Source of the DNA: Acetobacteraceae bacterium
GTDB lineage: Bacteria > Pseudomonadota > Alphaproteobacteria > Acetobacterales > Acetobacteraceae
Direction: 5' to 3'
Assembly: GCA_003506895.1 (NCBI GenBank)
Contig: DNXO01000053.1
Location: 38,307-73,657 of the forward strand
DNA: 35,351 nucleotides
The notes below the pieces were generated by a model. That model was not told the DNA's origin. It worked only from the letters and a program-made list of their open reading frames with translations, and made no database searches. Positions 14,659-22,516 of the stretch are shown here, piece by piece. How positions within the stretch are numbered: the stretch's first letter is position 1; every line of letters starts with the position of its first letter. Position numbers and translations under genes: made by a program.

Positions 14659-16017
14659 ATGGTTCACATCAACAAAATGTCATTGCGCAGGGATATTTCC
14701 CCTCTACTCGGACAGCCATTTCGTCGTGGCCTCGGGGAACGGGCGACGGTCGCGATATTGGTCGGAATTACCGCTCCGGTCCTGGCGATGTCGATCGCCC
14801 TTGGGATCGAGGTCAGCGGCTGGACCGTAATGAAACAACGGTTGCAGCGCGCCGCTGATTCAGCGGCGATCGCAGCGGCGGAATCCTATATGACAGGAGC
14901 TTCCGCCCAGACGGCCGCGACCTATGGCGCTTATCTCGCTGAACTGAACAAGGTAACAGGCGCACCAACGCGCACCTGGGTTGGTAACTCCACGGCCGGA
15001 ACGCTCAGCGATAATAATATTTCGGTTGTCGTTGCTTCGGGATCGGGTTTCATCAATCCGGCCGATACGACATTTTCCGTAACCGTCCAAAGCCCCGCGC
15101 CCACGATGTTCGTGGGATTCGCGTTCCCGAATGGAATAACCAAAACCATATCAACGACGGCGACTGCTGAAATCGCGGCGGGAACCGGCACGGGTGGGCA
15201 GCCATGCCTCCTGACCCTACAGGATTATAACAGCGGCACGACCGTCGGCTATGGAATCAGCGTCTCGGGCGCGGCGGTCCTGAATGCGAATGGATGCACG
15301 GTCCGCTCCGACGACGGCATCTCGCTCAGCGGCAGCACGCAGATAAAAGCCGCGGCCGTCTATGCATCTGGCGCCATTGCGATATCCGGCACGTCGTCGA
15401 TTCAGGCCGCGAATTACGCGGCTTCGGAACCACAGATCGCCGATCCTTATGCCAGTTCGTCCACCGTTCAGAATGGCATCACCAGTGCCGGAACCTGCAG
15501 CGGCGGTACAGCCTATAACCAGACGCAGATTTCACAGACCATTTCTCCGGGCTGTTATAAAAGCATCTACATCGCGGGTGTTGGCAACGTGACGATGAGC
15601 CCGGGGGTCTATTATGTAACCGGCAACATAACGGTAACATCCAGCGGACGGTTAAGTGGATCAGGTGTAACGATCTTCAGCAATGGAACGCTGACGATCT
15701 CTGGGGCATCGCCGGTCACGCTCACCGCGCCAACGACCGGAACGACCGCCGGAATCGTCTATGCGAGCAACAATACCGGGACCACTTCATTCACCGCGAG
15801 CGGCGCAATCGCGTTCACCGGACTGCTTTACTATCCCAAGGGGGCGGTAACGGTCAGCGGGGCCTCCACCAACGGAACCGCCAACGGGTGTGGTGAAATG
15901 ATCGTCAAAAATATTGCATTTAGCGGCAGCGCGTCGCTTTCCGGGAATTGCAGTAGTTACGGCTTGCTTTCTTACAGCGCCCTGCCCAGCTCAAGCACGG
16001 CGGCGCTGGTTCAATGA
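14659..16017 (+). CDS. tadG: TadG-like pilus assembly protein with repetitive beta-rich domain
   Basis: This encodes a 452-residue protein. Residues ~28-75 are the TadG N-terminal membrane anchor (GERATVAILVGITAPVLAMS, then VMKQRLQRAADSAAIAAAES, the standard TadE/G signature). After about residue 180 the protein becomes Ser/Thr/Gly-rich with short recurring units such as ISVSGAAVLNANGC, GISLSGSTQIKAAAVYASG, AIAISGTSSIQAANY and LTISGASPVTLTAP, which predicts a beta-solenoid. Six or more Cys suggest disulfides outside the cytoplasm. TadG proteins are minor, envelope-anchored components of Tad pili; the solenoid half replaces the usual von Willebrand-like part. The ATG at 14659 has no clear ribosome-binding site; ATG 14677 is an alternative. 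First gene of a tadG-tadE-tadE unit with overlapping stop/start. Confidence 0.83.
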   Translation: MVHINKMSLRRDISPLLGQPFRRGLGERATVAILVGITAPVLAMSIALGIEVSGWTVMKQRLQRAADSAAIAAAESYMTGASAQTAATYGAYLAELNKVTGAPTRTWVGNSTAGTLSDNNISVVVASGSGFINPADTTFSVTVQSPAPTMFVGFAFPNGITKTISTTATAEIAAGTGTGGQPCLLTLQDYNSGTTVGYGISVSGAAVLNANGCTVRSDDGISLSGSTQIKAAAVYASGAIAISGTSSIQAANYAASEPQIADPYASSSTVQNGITSAGTCSGGTAYNQTQISQTISPGCYKSIYIAGVGNVTMSPGVYYVTGNITVTSSGRLSGSGVTIFSNGTLTISGASPVTLTAPTTGTTAGIVYASNNTGTTSFTASGAIAFTGLLYYPKGAVTVSGASTNGTANGCGEMIVKNIAFSGSASLSGNCSSYGLLSYSALPSSSTAALVQ

Positions 16018-16559
16018 GGTCTGTCATGCGTTTCCCAACTTTCAGCCGTTACATTCCCATCGCATGGGACCGCCGGGGAACAGCGGTGCTGGAATTCGCG
16101 ATCACCGCGCCCGCCGTCGCGTTGTTTCTGGCGGGTGCCGCCGATTACGGCCTCGCGGAATGGAGCCGCAGTTGCCTGTCGAACGCTGTTTCGCAAGCTG
16201 GCTACTATGCTTTTCGGCAGGGAACCACCGTCTCGACAACAAACATAACCTCGGTGGTAAATAACGCTTTCCCCCTGACGTCGTCTCCGCCCGATCCCCT
16301 CTCCGCCGCCGTGTCCGCGGTTTCAGTGTCCTATCCTCCCAGCGGCACGACCGGCACCGCTTGTTATTGTCCATCCGGCACGCCAGCGACTCTCGGGACA
16401 GCGGTTTCCTGCACGTCGACCTGCCCCGACGGTACCGCCGCCGGTTATTATATTCAGATTCAGGCAACCTATACGCTGAAGGGCAATTTCCGCTTGGCTT
16501 CCAGCCTTTCAACGAACGGGAACCAAATCTCCGACACCGTCATCATGAGGCTGAAATGA
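16014..16559 (+). CDS. tadE: TadE-type pseudopilin
   Basis: This encodes a 181-residue minor pilin-like protein. After a short basic N-terminus, RRGTAVLEFAITAPAVALFL gives the class-IVb prepilin pattern with Glu at position +5 if cleaved after the Gly, followed by one hydrophobic helix. The exported remainder has a Cys-rich stretch (ACYCPSGTP and SCTSTCPDG), likely disulfide-bonded. TadE pseudopilins are processed by the CpaA peptidase and help initiate Flp fibre assembly. The first ATG (16014) overlaps the tadG stop (ATGA); a second ATG at 16026 is also possible. Confidence 0.85.
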   Translation: MRSVMRFPTFSRYIPIAWDRRGTAVLEFAITAPAVALFLAGAADYGLAEWSRSCLSNAVSQAGYYAFRQGTTVSTTNITSVVNNAFPLTSSPPDPLSAAVSAVSVSYPPSGTTGTACYCPSGTPATLGTAVSCTSTCPDGTAAGYYIQIQATYTLKGNFRLASSLSTNGNQISDTVIMRLK

Positions 16560-16987
16560 ACAGCTCGCTTCTGAAGGAAACCCGAGCGTCGACGATCCCC
16601 GAGACCGCGATCGTTCTAAGCCTGCTGCTTCCGATGTTGCTCGGTGGTATCGAGATCGGGCTGATGATGTGGACCAAGGGCACGGTTCAATCGATCGCTG
16701 CCTTATCCGCGCGATGTATCGCGACGAATTCCGCGAACTGCACCGCCAATGCCACATACGCAACCGCGGCGCTGCGAACGCAGAACTACGCGCTGAATCT
16801 CGCGAACTCCTTGATCGGACCGGCAAAGGTTACCGCCGATGACATCACTGTTACAACGGCGACCAGTTGCAACAGCGCACCGGGCACATACGACGTTGTG
16901 ACGATTTCCTACTCCGATTGGGTCGGGGCGATTCTCTACCCGGACCGCGGGCGCACCGACACGCTGACCGCGTGTTACCCGATCTAG
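16556..16987 (+). CDS. Second TadE-type pseudopilin
   Basis: This encodes a 143-residue protein with a short N-terminus and the segment RASTIPETAIVLSLLLPMLL, again a class-IVb prepilin-like pattern with Glu at +5 if cleaved after the Ala. One membrane helix is followed by a small exported domain with four Cys. Its ATG overlaps the stop of the preceding tadE (ATGA), so tadG, tadE and this gene form a coupled unit. TadF is the usual second pseudopilin in Tad loci, and this may be its counterpart, but the sequence alone only supports TadE-like. Confidence 0.8.
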   Translation: MNSSLLKETRASTIPETAIVLSLLLPMLLGGIEIGLMMWTKGTVQSIAALSARCIATNSANCTANATYATAALRTQNYALNLANSLIGPAKVTADDITVTTATSCNSAPGTYDVVTISYSDWVGAILYPDRGRTDTLTACYPI

Positions 16988-17063
16988 GCCAGACGGCCGA
17001 TAATCATCCAACCGGCTTGTTTCGGGATACGTTTCGTTGCATTTATGGGGACTTAGCCAGAAC

Positions 17064-17075
17064 GGTCTATAAACC
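17064..17075. promoter_or_regulatory. Near-palindrome before the LuxR-type gene
   Basis: GGTCTATAAACC matches its reverse complement at 10 of 12 positions and ends 14 bases before the ATG at 17090. It sits in the 102-base gap after the second tadE gene. It could be an operator; support is weak. Confidence 0.25.
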
Positions 17076-17089
17076 ACGATGGGGTCGAG

Positions 17090-17764
17090 ATGGATGATTT
17101 CATGACCGGCAATGCGCCGGCACGGGTTCTGATCGTGGATGCCCAACCGCTTTTCCGTCTCGGCCTGCTCACGCTTCTGGAATCCGCGTACCCGCACTGG
17201 CATATATCCGACGCGCATACGCTGGCGGAAATCCGCGGGCAATTATGGGAAGGCGCGATCGATCTACTATTCATCGACAGCCACCTTCTGGGACAAGAGG
17301 CTGCCCAAGGCCGAACCGTCGCGAGCAGCCTGAACCTGGTTTCGAGTCTCGTCGCAATCACCGATACCAATGACCCGATCGTTACGACGGGATGCCTCGG
17401 TGCCGGCGCCGATGCCACGATCGCCCGCACGGATCCGATCAGCCGAACACTTTCGGTGGTCGATATGATGTCGGTTCGCTGCGACCGGGAGGCTGCGAGG
17501 GAATCCCACGGAGGTATGGCCGCTGTACCTTTGCCGGAAACCACGGCCACCTCGGAAATCCTCAATCTAACCGCTCGGCAATTCGATGTATTGCGGTTGC
17601 TTGCGAAAGGTCAGTCCAACAAAGTGATCGCCCGCGACCTGGGATTATCCGTCTCGACGGTAAAGGTTCACCTCAACACTGTCTTTCGTGCGCTTGGTGC
17701 CCGGAACCGCGTGGAGGCGGTCGTCCGGGCACGGCCTTTTCAGGAAAGCATGCCGGTCAGCTAG
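17090..17764 (+). CDS. LuxR/NarL-type response regulator with atypical receiver
   Basis: This encodes a 224-residue protein. An N-terminal receiver-like domain (about 12-125) keeps D17, the putative phosphoacceptor D63 (LLFIDSHL) and T91 (VAITDTND). The conserved Lys is missing: the segment reads ATIARTDPIS where a K is expected. The C-terminal LuxR HTH (about 158-215) is intact: LTARQFDVLRLLAKGQSNKV, IARDLGLSVSTVKVHLNTVF, ALGARNRVEAV. It lies between the tadGEE unit and the flp unit on the same strand, so it probably regulates pilus genes. An ATG at 17102 is an alternative start. Its stop codon at 17764 is one base from the end of the convergent membrane-protein gene. Confidence 0.85.
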   Translation: MDDFMTGNAPARVLIVDAQPLFRLGLLTLLESAYPHWHISDAHTLAEIRGQLWEGAIDLLFIDSHLLGQEAAQGRTVASSLNLVSSLVAITDTNDPIVTTGCLGAGADATIARTDPISRTLSVVDMMSVRCDREAARESHGGMAAVPLPETTATSEILNLTARQFDVLRLLAKGQSNKVIARDLGLSVSTVKVHLNTVFRALGARNRVEAVVRARPFQESMPVS

Positions 17765-17765
17765 C

Positions 17766-19253
17766 CTACGACGCCGGCGCCGGACAAACCGGCCGGCTGG
17801 ACTGGTCGTCCCGAACATGAATTACCGCGACCTTATCGCTGTAGATCCGATGCCATCCCGGCGTCCGGTCCATCAACGCCGGAACAACGGTATTCGGCCC
17901 AAACATCGTCCACTCGACGCCGTAGCGGCAAAGAACCCCATCCAGCAGATCGCCTTTTGAATGTACGATTGAAAGATACGTTTCCATGAAGGCATCGCCA
18001 TACAAATCGGCCCGTCCATCGATGAACGGCTTGACGCCTTCGAAGATCAGCAATCCGCCGAAACCATATTCGTTCAGGACGGGCTTGGCGCGTAAATCCG
18101 CCGGCACGCTGGCCAGCGCCGCCGATGCATAGCCGCCCTCGTCAATCCGATCCAACGGCAGGCCAATCCGGAATGCCAGCGAAAGTACGGCGGCCACACC
18201 CACGATCCAGGTCGGAGCCCATTCCGGCAGGCGGAATTTCGGCGATACCCGCAACGGTCCAACCTGCCCCAGCGAATCCGCGATAAGCAGGGGGACCAGT
18301 ATCCCAAACAACTGTACATTGCGCACGTGCTGCATGGTCGAGAATACCAGGCCGGCGACCAGCAAAACGCGGAACCTGGGCAACCGCAGGGTGCCGGTCA
18401 GCCCCAGATACAATGCCACCAGGATGGAAACCGTAACACCGCTCAGTTGACTGAAGTCCGTCGGCTTCCATTCCTGTATCTGATACAGGTTCTGCATCGA
18501 CATCAGGCGGAACGGAAACAACAGGGTGTCGATTCCCATCGGCGTGATCGCCGCGGCGACAACCGCGCCACCGATGAAAATGCCCCAGTTGCGAACCACG
18601 TCCCGGCGGACGCATGCCGGATCGAACAGTGCCTCGGTCCCCATAGCAGCCGCCAGTACCAGTCCGAGCAGGAAGCCGCCATGCAGGTTTGCCCACAGGG
18701 TCATCACCGGCAAGAAGGTCAACGATGGCGCGCGACCGCGCGCGCGGGCCGCCACCAGACCGATCGTCCAAAGTGCCACCAGCGGCAAGGCAATCACATG
18801 CGGGCGCGACAACAGCGATGGGCCGCCGCAAGCGACTGCCAGCAGAACCAGCATCACCGCGATATCGGCGCGCGCATGGCGACGTACATAAAAGGCAACC
18901 AGCCCGATGGCGCAAGCCGCGGAGGCGGCTGTCAGGATCATCAGCCCATTCCAGCTGGCCCACCCATAGGCGAGCGCCAGAATGACCTCCGACAGCCACT
19001 CATGGGCCATCCAGGGCTTGCCGGCAGCAGTATAAGAGAACGTATCCAGCGCGGGTACCGCGTGGTGCGCCAGGATCCAGCCACCGGTCGTGATGTGCCA
19101 AAGGGTGTCGGGATCGCGCAGCACCACCGGCAGCCAAAGCACCGCGGCGAAGATCGCTGCGGCGGCGATGAATGCGAACGCCGACTCGTGCGAGAGCGAA
19201 CGAGCGACCGTTACCGGCCGGCAGGACCGAAAGCCTGTCAAGGAGAGTGACAT
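17766..19253 (-). CDS. Polytopic membrane protein, GT-C glycosyltransferase-like
   Basis: This encodes a 495-residue protein with roughly ten or more hydrophobic segments followed by a ~120-residue soluble C-terminus. Between the first helix and the next loop is RDPDTLWHITTGGWILAHH, resembling the acidic first-loop motif (D-x-D-x-WWH type) of GT-C-fold membrane glycosyltransferases and related uncharacterised proteins. The C-terminal part contains YGFGGLLIFEGVKPFIDGRA, a segment I have seen in this uncharacterised family. It is read against the pilus genes and lies between tadE/luxR and flp. Pilin glycosylation is a possible role by position only. The start at 19253 was preferred over 19292 and 19259 because AAGGA lies about 7 bases before it. 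Confidence 0.7.
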   Translation of the reverse strand: MSLSLTGFRSCRPVTVARSLSHESAFAFIAAAAIFAAVLWLPVVLRDPDTLWHITTGGWILAHHAVPALDTFSYTAAGKPWMAHEWLSEVILALAYGWASWNGLMILTAASAACAIGLVAFYVRRHARADIAVMLVLLAVACGGPSLLSRPHVIALPLVALWTIGLVAARARGRAPSLTFLPVMTLWANLHGGFLLGLVLAAAMGTEALFDPACVRRDVVRNWGIFIGGAVVAAAITPMGIDTLLFPFRLMSMQNLYQIQEWKPTDFSQLSGVTVSILVALYLGLTGTLRLPRFRVLLVAGLVFSTMQHVRNVQLFGILVPLLIADSLGQVGPLRVSPKFRLPEWAPTWIVGVAAVLSLAFRIGLPLDRIDEGGYASAALASVPADLRAKPVLNEYGFGGLLIFEGVKPFIDGRADLYGDAFMETYLSIVHSKGDLLDGVLCRYGVEWTMFGPNTVVPALMDRTPGWHRIYSDKVAVIHVRDDQSSRPVCPAPAS

Positions 19254-19278
19254 GGGCATCCTTGGTGAGTGCGTTCGT

Positions 19279-19294
19279 GCGTGCTTGCGCACGC
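19279..19294. other. Short hairpin upstream of the GT-C-like gene
   Basis: GCGTGC-TTGC-GCACGC forms a perfect 6-bp stem with a 4-base loop, 26 bases upstream of the minus-strand membrane-protein start. It would sit in its 5' leader if transcription begins further out. No U-tract is present on either side. Confidence 0.3.
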
Positions 19295-19317
19295 GTTATG
19301 ACGCCCGGATACTTACG

Positions 19318-19340
19318 AAATGGTTACAGATGGCTAAAAT
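19318..19340 (+). promoter_or_regulatory. Candidate regulator site, copy 2 (AAATGGTTA-N8-TAAAAT)
   Basis: This element matches 14514-14536 (minus strand) at 18 of 23 positions with the same spacing. It lies 165 bases upstream of the flp start codon. GGTTA (19322-19326), GGCTA (19332-19336) and GGTTA (19353-19357) are spaced about one and two DNA turns apart, as expected for a tandemly bound OmpR-type regulator. The CtrA-like protein at 13757-14491 is the obvious candidate. Confidence 0.55.
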
Positions 19341-19380
19341 CGCCCCATCACCGGTTAGTTACATGATGCACGACAAAATT

Positions 19381-19392
19381 TTTCAATTGAAA
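19381..19392. promoter_or_regulatory. 12-bp palindrome in the flp upstream region
   Basis: TTTCAATTGAAA is a perfect palindrome in an AT-rich patch 113 bases before the flp start codon. It could be part of the flp promoter or an operator. I could not place a convincing -35/-10 pair. Confidence 0.3.
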
Positions 19393-19504
19393 GTGGTTTG
19401 TAACCGCTGTCGGCGTTCAATCCGTTTGCGACATCGGGCCTGATACGAAACGTCTTCGGGGAAGGTCACGAGTGAAGCCAAACACAGGCAAGGAGATTAG
19501 TAAC

Positions 19505-19675
19505 ATGGAATACATCAAGCTGCAGCTACTGGGTCTTGGCGTTGACAAGCGCGCCGTGACCGCCCTGGAATACGCAATGATCGCCAGCCTGATCGCCGTC
19601 GCGGCGGTCACGGTCATCACCGGCCTCGGCAGCAAGCTGAGCACGACCCTCAGCAGCGTCAGCTCGGCCCTGTAA
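19505..19675 (+). CDS. flp: Flp-type major pilin
   Basis: This encodes a 56-residue class-IVb prepilin, the presumed major subunit of the Tad pilus. After a 17-residue leader (MEYIKLQLLGLGVDKRA) comes VTALEYAMIASLIAVAAVTV, with the Glu-Tyr pair at +5/+6 that defines Flp pilins, then a short C-terminal tail. The residue before the cleavage site is Ala rather than the usual Gly. The ATG at 19505 has AAGGAG about 11 bases upstream; the upstream ATG at 19472 would add 11 residues and ignore this ribosome-binding site. It is followed by a strong hairpin and the peptidase gene cpaA. The shared 23-bp motif upstream suggests control by the CtrA-like protein. Confidence 0.93.
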   Translation: MEYIKLQLLGLGVDKRAVTALEYAMIASLIAVAAVTVITGLGSKLSTTLSSVSSAL

Positions 19676-19702
19676 GCCAAAACTTGACGAATATCGTGAT
19701 AA

Positions 19703-19729
19703 CCGGCGCGGCCTGACCTGCCGCGCTGG
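19703..19729 (+). terminator. Strong hairpin between flp and cpaA
   Basis: CCGGCGCGGC and GCCGCGCTGG pair over 10 positions (nine Watson-Crick and one G-U) around a 7-base loop. It begins 28 bases after the flp stop codon and no U-run follows. This fits a partial terminator or a 3' mRNA-stabilising structure that lets the pilin be made in excess over the assembly proteins. Confidence 0.55.
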
Positions 19730-19769
19730 CTGTCCGATACAAGCGTCCGTCGGCGAAGCAAGGTGGATA

Positions 19770-20276
19770 ATGATTCACAACTGTATTCTGCTGCTGACGC
19801 CCATTTTGAAGATCGCCATCGCTGGCCTCGTTCTTCTGGCCGCCACGCGCGACATCATGACCCGCACAGTACCAAACTGGATCCCGCTGACGCTGGCCGT
19901 GCTTTGCACAGTCCTCGCCACGGTCGATAACCGTCTGGTCTGGGGCCTGGGCTTCGGCTTGACCATCTTCGTTATTTGTTTCTTCTGCTGGAAGCGCGGC
20001 TGGATGGGCGGCGCGGACGTCAAACTACTTGGCGCCGCCGCGATCGCCGTCGCCCCTGGCGATGCCGAAGCATTCCTGCTCGGCGTAACCCTCTTCGGCG
20101 GCGCCCTGGCCCTGGCATACCTCACCGGCGGACGCGTCCTACCTCGCCCCGGCGTCAAACGCCCCACCGCCCTGCTGCCGCGCATTCTGCGCGTGGAAGC
20201 CTGGCGTATCCGCCACCAGGGTCCGCTGCCCTATGCCTGCGCCATCGCGGCTGGAACTCTTTTCGTGTTGAGCTAG
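19770..20276 (+). CDS. cpaA: Prepilin peptidase CpaA/TadV
   Basis: This encodes a 168-residue inner-membrane aspartic peptidase of family A24 that removes the leader of Flp and TadE-type prepilins. The two catalytic Asp residues are visible: D28 in AATRDIMTRTVPNW and D83 in GGADVKLLGA (the GxGD-type motif). There are about five or six hydrophobic segments. It lacks the N-terminal methylase domain of PilD-type enzymes, as usual for Tad peptidases. AGGTGG precedes the ATG by about 4 bases. Confidence 0.92.
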   Translation: MIHNCILLLTPILKIAIAGLVLLAATRDIMTRTVPNWIPLTLAVLCTVLATVDNRLVWGLGFGLTIFVICFFCWKRGWMGGADVKLLGAAAIAVAPGDAEAFLLGVTLFGGALALAYLTGGRVLPRPGVKRPTALLPRILRVEAWRIRHQGPLPYACAIAAGTLFVLS

Positions 20277-20280
20277 TGCC

Positions 20281-21126
20281 ATGGTCCTAAGGGTCACGTT
20301 CTTCGCCTTGATGGCACTCGGCCTCCTCGGCCTTGGTTTTATCGGCTTCGCGGCCACAAGGCCCCCACACGAGGCCACCGGAGCCCCACCGCCGCCCGTC
20401 ACCGCCCGGATCCTGACGGCTGCGAGGGACATCCCCGCGGGCAACCTGGTGAAGCCCGGGGATCTGTCCACCAAAGAGGTTCCGCTTGCCAGCGTGCCGG
20501 CCGGATCGACGATGGACACCGAAGAGGAACGCCGCGGCATTGTGGGCGCGATGCTGCGCCGCGGCCTGAACTATGGTGAACCCATCCGACTGGCCGACGC
20601 GTTGCGCCCCGGCGATCACGGCTTCCTGGCAGCTGTCCTGAAGGGGGATATGCGTGCCGTCACCGTTGGCGTCGATGCGATCACCAGCACCGCCGGCCTG
20701 ATCTGGCCGGGTGACCGTGTGGACCTGATCCTGACCCAGAACATCGGCGACGCCGCCCTGCCGATCGGGCGTCGCGTGGTCGCCGAAACCGTCGTGTCCG
20801 ACATCCGCGTCATCGCCATCGACCAGCGTATGGTTGAAGGCGCGGCGAACGGTGGCCCCACGCCAGACGCCCGTACAGTGACGCTGGAGGTCAACAAGGA
20901 CCAGGCCCAGGCAGTTCAAGTCGCGATCCGCCTGGGGCGCCTGTCGCTCAGCGTCAGGCCCGCGGATGAGGTCTCAACGGTGAGTACGCGCCACCCAGCC
21001 CCCGTCACAACATTCGCCTCCGACGTTTCCCCGGCTTTGTCCGCCGATCTCGTGCCGCCCGTGCCGGCCGCCCAGTCGATCAAGATCTGGTCCGGCGCCA
21101 GCGAAGGCAAGGATTTCAAGTTCTGA
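20281..21126 (+). CDS. cpaB: Flp pilus assembly protein CpaB/RcpC
   Basis: This encodes a 281-residue periplasmic pilus assembly protein anchored by an N-terminal helix (residues ~5-25). A SAF domain follows (TARILTAARDIPAGNLVKPG, DLSTKEVP) and then the RcpC/CpaB core (GDMRAVTVGVDAITSTAGLI, WPGDRVDLILTQNIGDA, VTLEVNKDQAQAVQVAIRLG). CpaB is thought to work with the CpaC secretin, possibly touching peptidoglycan. It begins 4 bases after the cpaA stop, and its stop overlaps the cpaC start (TGATG). Confidence 0.92.
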   Translation: MVLRVTFFALMALGLLGLGFIGFAATRPPHEATGAPPPPVTARILTAARDIPAGNLVKPGDLSTKEVPLASVPAGSTMDTEEERRGIVGAMLRRGLNYGEPIRLADALRPGDHGFLAAVLKGDMRAVTVGVDAITSTAGLIWPGDRVDLILTQNIGDAALPIGRRVVAETVVSDIRVIAIDQRMVEGAANGGPTPDARTVTLEVNKDQAQAVQVAIRLGRLSLSVRPADEVSTVSTRHPAPVTTFASDVSPALSADLVPPVPAAQSIKIWSGASEGKDFKF

Positions 21127-22508
21127 TGATACGCTCGGCCCTTCTTCGAATCGCGTCGCTGATCGGCGGTTCGATCCTCCTCGCCTCGCCATTCGCGATG
21201 GCAGCCGAACGCGCGCCCATCCCATCGGCAGTCCTGCTGGATGCCGGCAGCGGCCGGGTGCTAACGCTGCCGGGGCCCGCGGCCAATGTCTTCGTTGCCG
21301 ACTCGAAGGTGGCGGAAGTCCGCCCGGCGAGCCCATCTACCCTGTTCGTCTTCGGCGTCGGCGCTGGCCGCACGACCGTGGCGGCGATGGATTCGAACGG
21401 CGGATTGGTGTCGCAGTTCGACGTCACGGTTCAGACCTCGGATTACGGTGCCAGACAGGCCCAGGCGGAAATCGCCCGGCTCGTGCCAAACAGCAACATC
21501 CACGTCCGGTCCCTGCCAACCTCGCTGATGCTGAGTGGATCGGTTGAAAGTCCCGCCGATGCCGCCAGGGCCGTCGCCGTCGCGAAGGCCTTTGCCGTCG
21601 AGAAGCAGACAATAGAAGACCAATTGACCGTCCGGTCCTCGATGCAGGTCACCCTGAAGGTGCGGATCGTCGAGATGTCACGATCGTTGTCCCGCAAGCT
21701 GGGCATCAACTGGCAGGCGCTTGGCAATATCGGGCAGATCGGCGCGTTGCCGGCGTTGATGGGAAATATCAATGCGGCGGTAAGCCCCTTGCCTGGCGGG
21801 CTCGTACCCTTCGGGGGCAACAAGATGACCAGCTTCGGCGCGAACGCCATCATTGATGCCCTCTCGACCCAAGGGATGGTTCGCACCCTGGCTGAGCCGA
21901 ACCTGACGGTCATCAGCGGTCAGCCCGCCAGCTTCCTGGTCGGCGGCCAGTTCCCGATCCCGGTACCCGGCGGCGCCCTTGGCCAGATCACCGTGGACTA
22001 CAAGAACTACGGTGTCTCGCTCGGGTTCCTACCCACTGTGTACAGCGATGGCCGCATTTCGATTCACGTCGCACCGGAAGTCAGCCAACTCAGCAATGTC
22101 AACGCCGTAACGGTCTCCACCAGCGGATCATCCATGGTGGTGCCGTCGCTGACCGTGCGCCGGGCCGAGACAACCGTGGAGCTGGGGAGTGGTCAGACCT
22201 TTGCCATCGGCGGCCTGCTCCAAGACTCGGTCACCGGCAACCGCAACGGCCTTCCTCTGCTCGGCGATTTGCCAGGGGTCGGTCCGGTTTTCCACGACGA
22301 CCAGTTTCAACGCGACGAAACCGAGGTCGTGATCCTGGTTACGCCCTATGTCGTCAGGCCGGTCAGCGACCCGTCCACCCTGCGGGTTCCGAATGCGGCC
22401 CCGGTGTCCAGCGACCTGGACCGGTTGCTGTACATGCGGACATCGGCCGGCACCGGCCGTCCCACCCTGGCTCCGACACCCGGCGTCGCCGGTTTCATTG
22501 TGCAGTGA
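21126..22508 (+). CDS. cpaC: Tad pilus outer-membrane secretin CpaC/RcpA
   Basis: This encodes a 460-residue secretin through which the Flp pilus crosses the outer membrane. It has a signal peptide (about 1-27, ending PFAMAAERA), an N-terminal pilus-formation domain (about 32-105), a BON-like domain (about 115-175) and the secretin core (about 200-410). The core ends with the hallmark NGLPLLGDLPGVGPVF, then DETEVVILVTPYVVRPV. The start overlaps the cpaB stop by one base, and its own stop overlaps a possible GTG start of the next gene. Confidence 0.95.
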   Translation: MIRSALLRIASLIGGSILLASPFAMAAERAPIPSAVLLDAGSGRVLTLPGPAANVFVADSKVAEVRPASPSTLFVFGVGAGRTTVAAMDSNGGLVSQFDVTVQTSDYGARQAQAEIARLVPNSNIHVRSLPTSLMLSGSVESPADAARAVAVAKAFAVEKQTIEDQLTVRSSMQVTLKVRIVEMSRSLSRKLGINWQALGNIGQIGALPALMGNINAAVSPLPGGLVPFGGNKMTSFGANAIIDALSTQGMVRTLAEPNLTVISGQPASFLVGGQFPIPVPGGALGQITVDYKNYGVSLGFLPTVYSDGRISIHVAPEVSQLSNVNAVTVSTSGSSMVVPSLTVRRAETTVELGSGQTFAIGGLLQDSVTGNRNGLPLLGDLPGVGPVFHDDQFQRDETEVVILVTPYVVRPVSDPSTLRVPNAAPVSSDLDRLLYMRTSAGTGRPTLAPTPGVAGFIVQ

Positions 22509-22516
22509 GGTTCAAG

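Noticed and set aside
18327..19250. 307-codon plus-strand frame opposite the GT-C-like gene
   Set aside because: Gln/Arg/Gly-rich shadow of a hydrophobic protein; no ribosome-binding site or domain.
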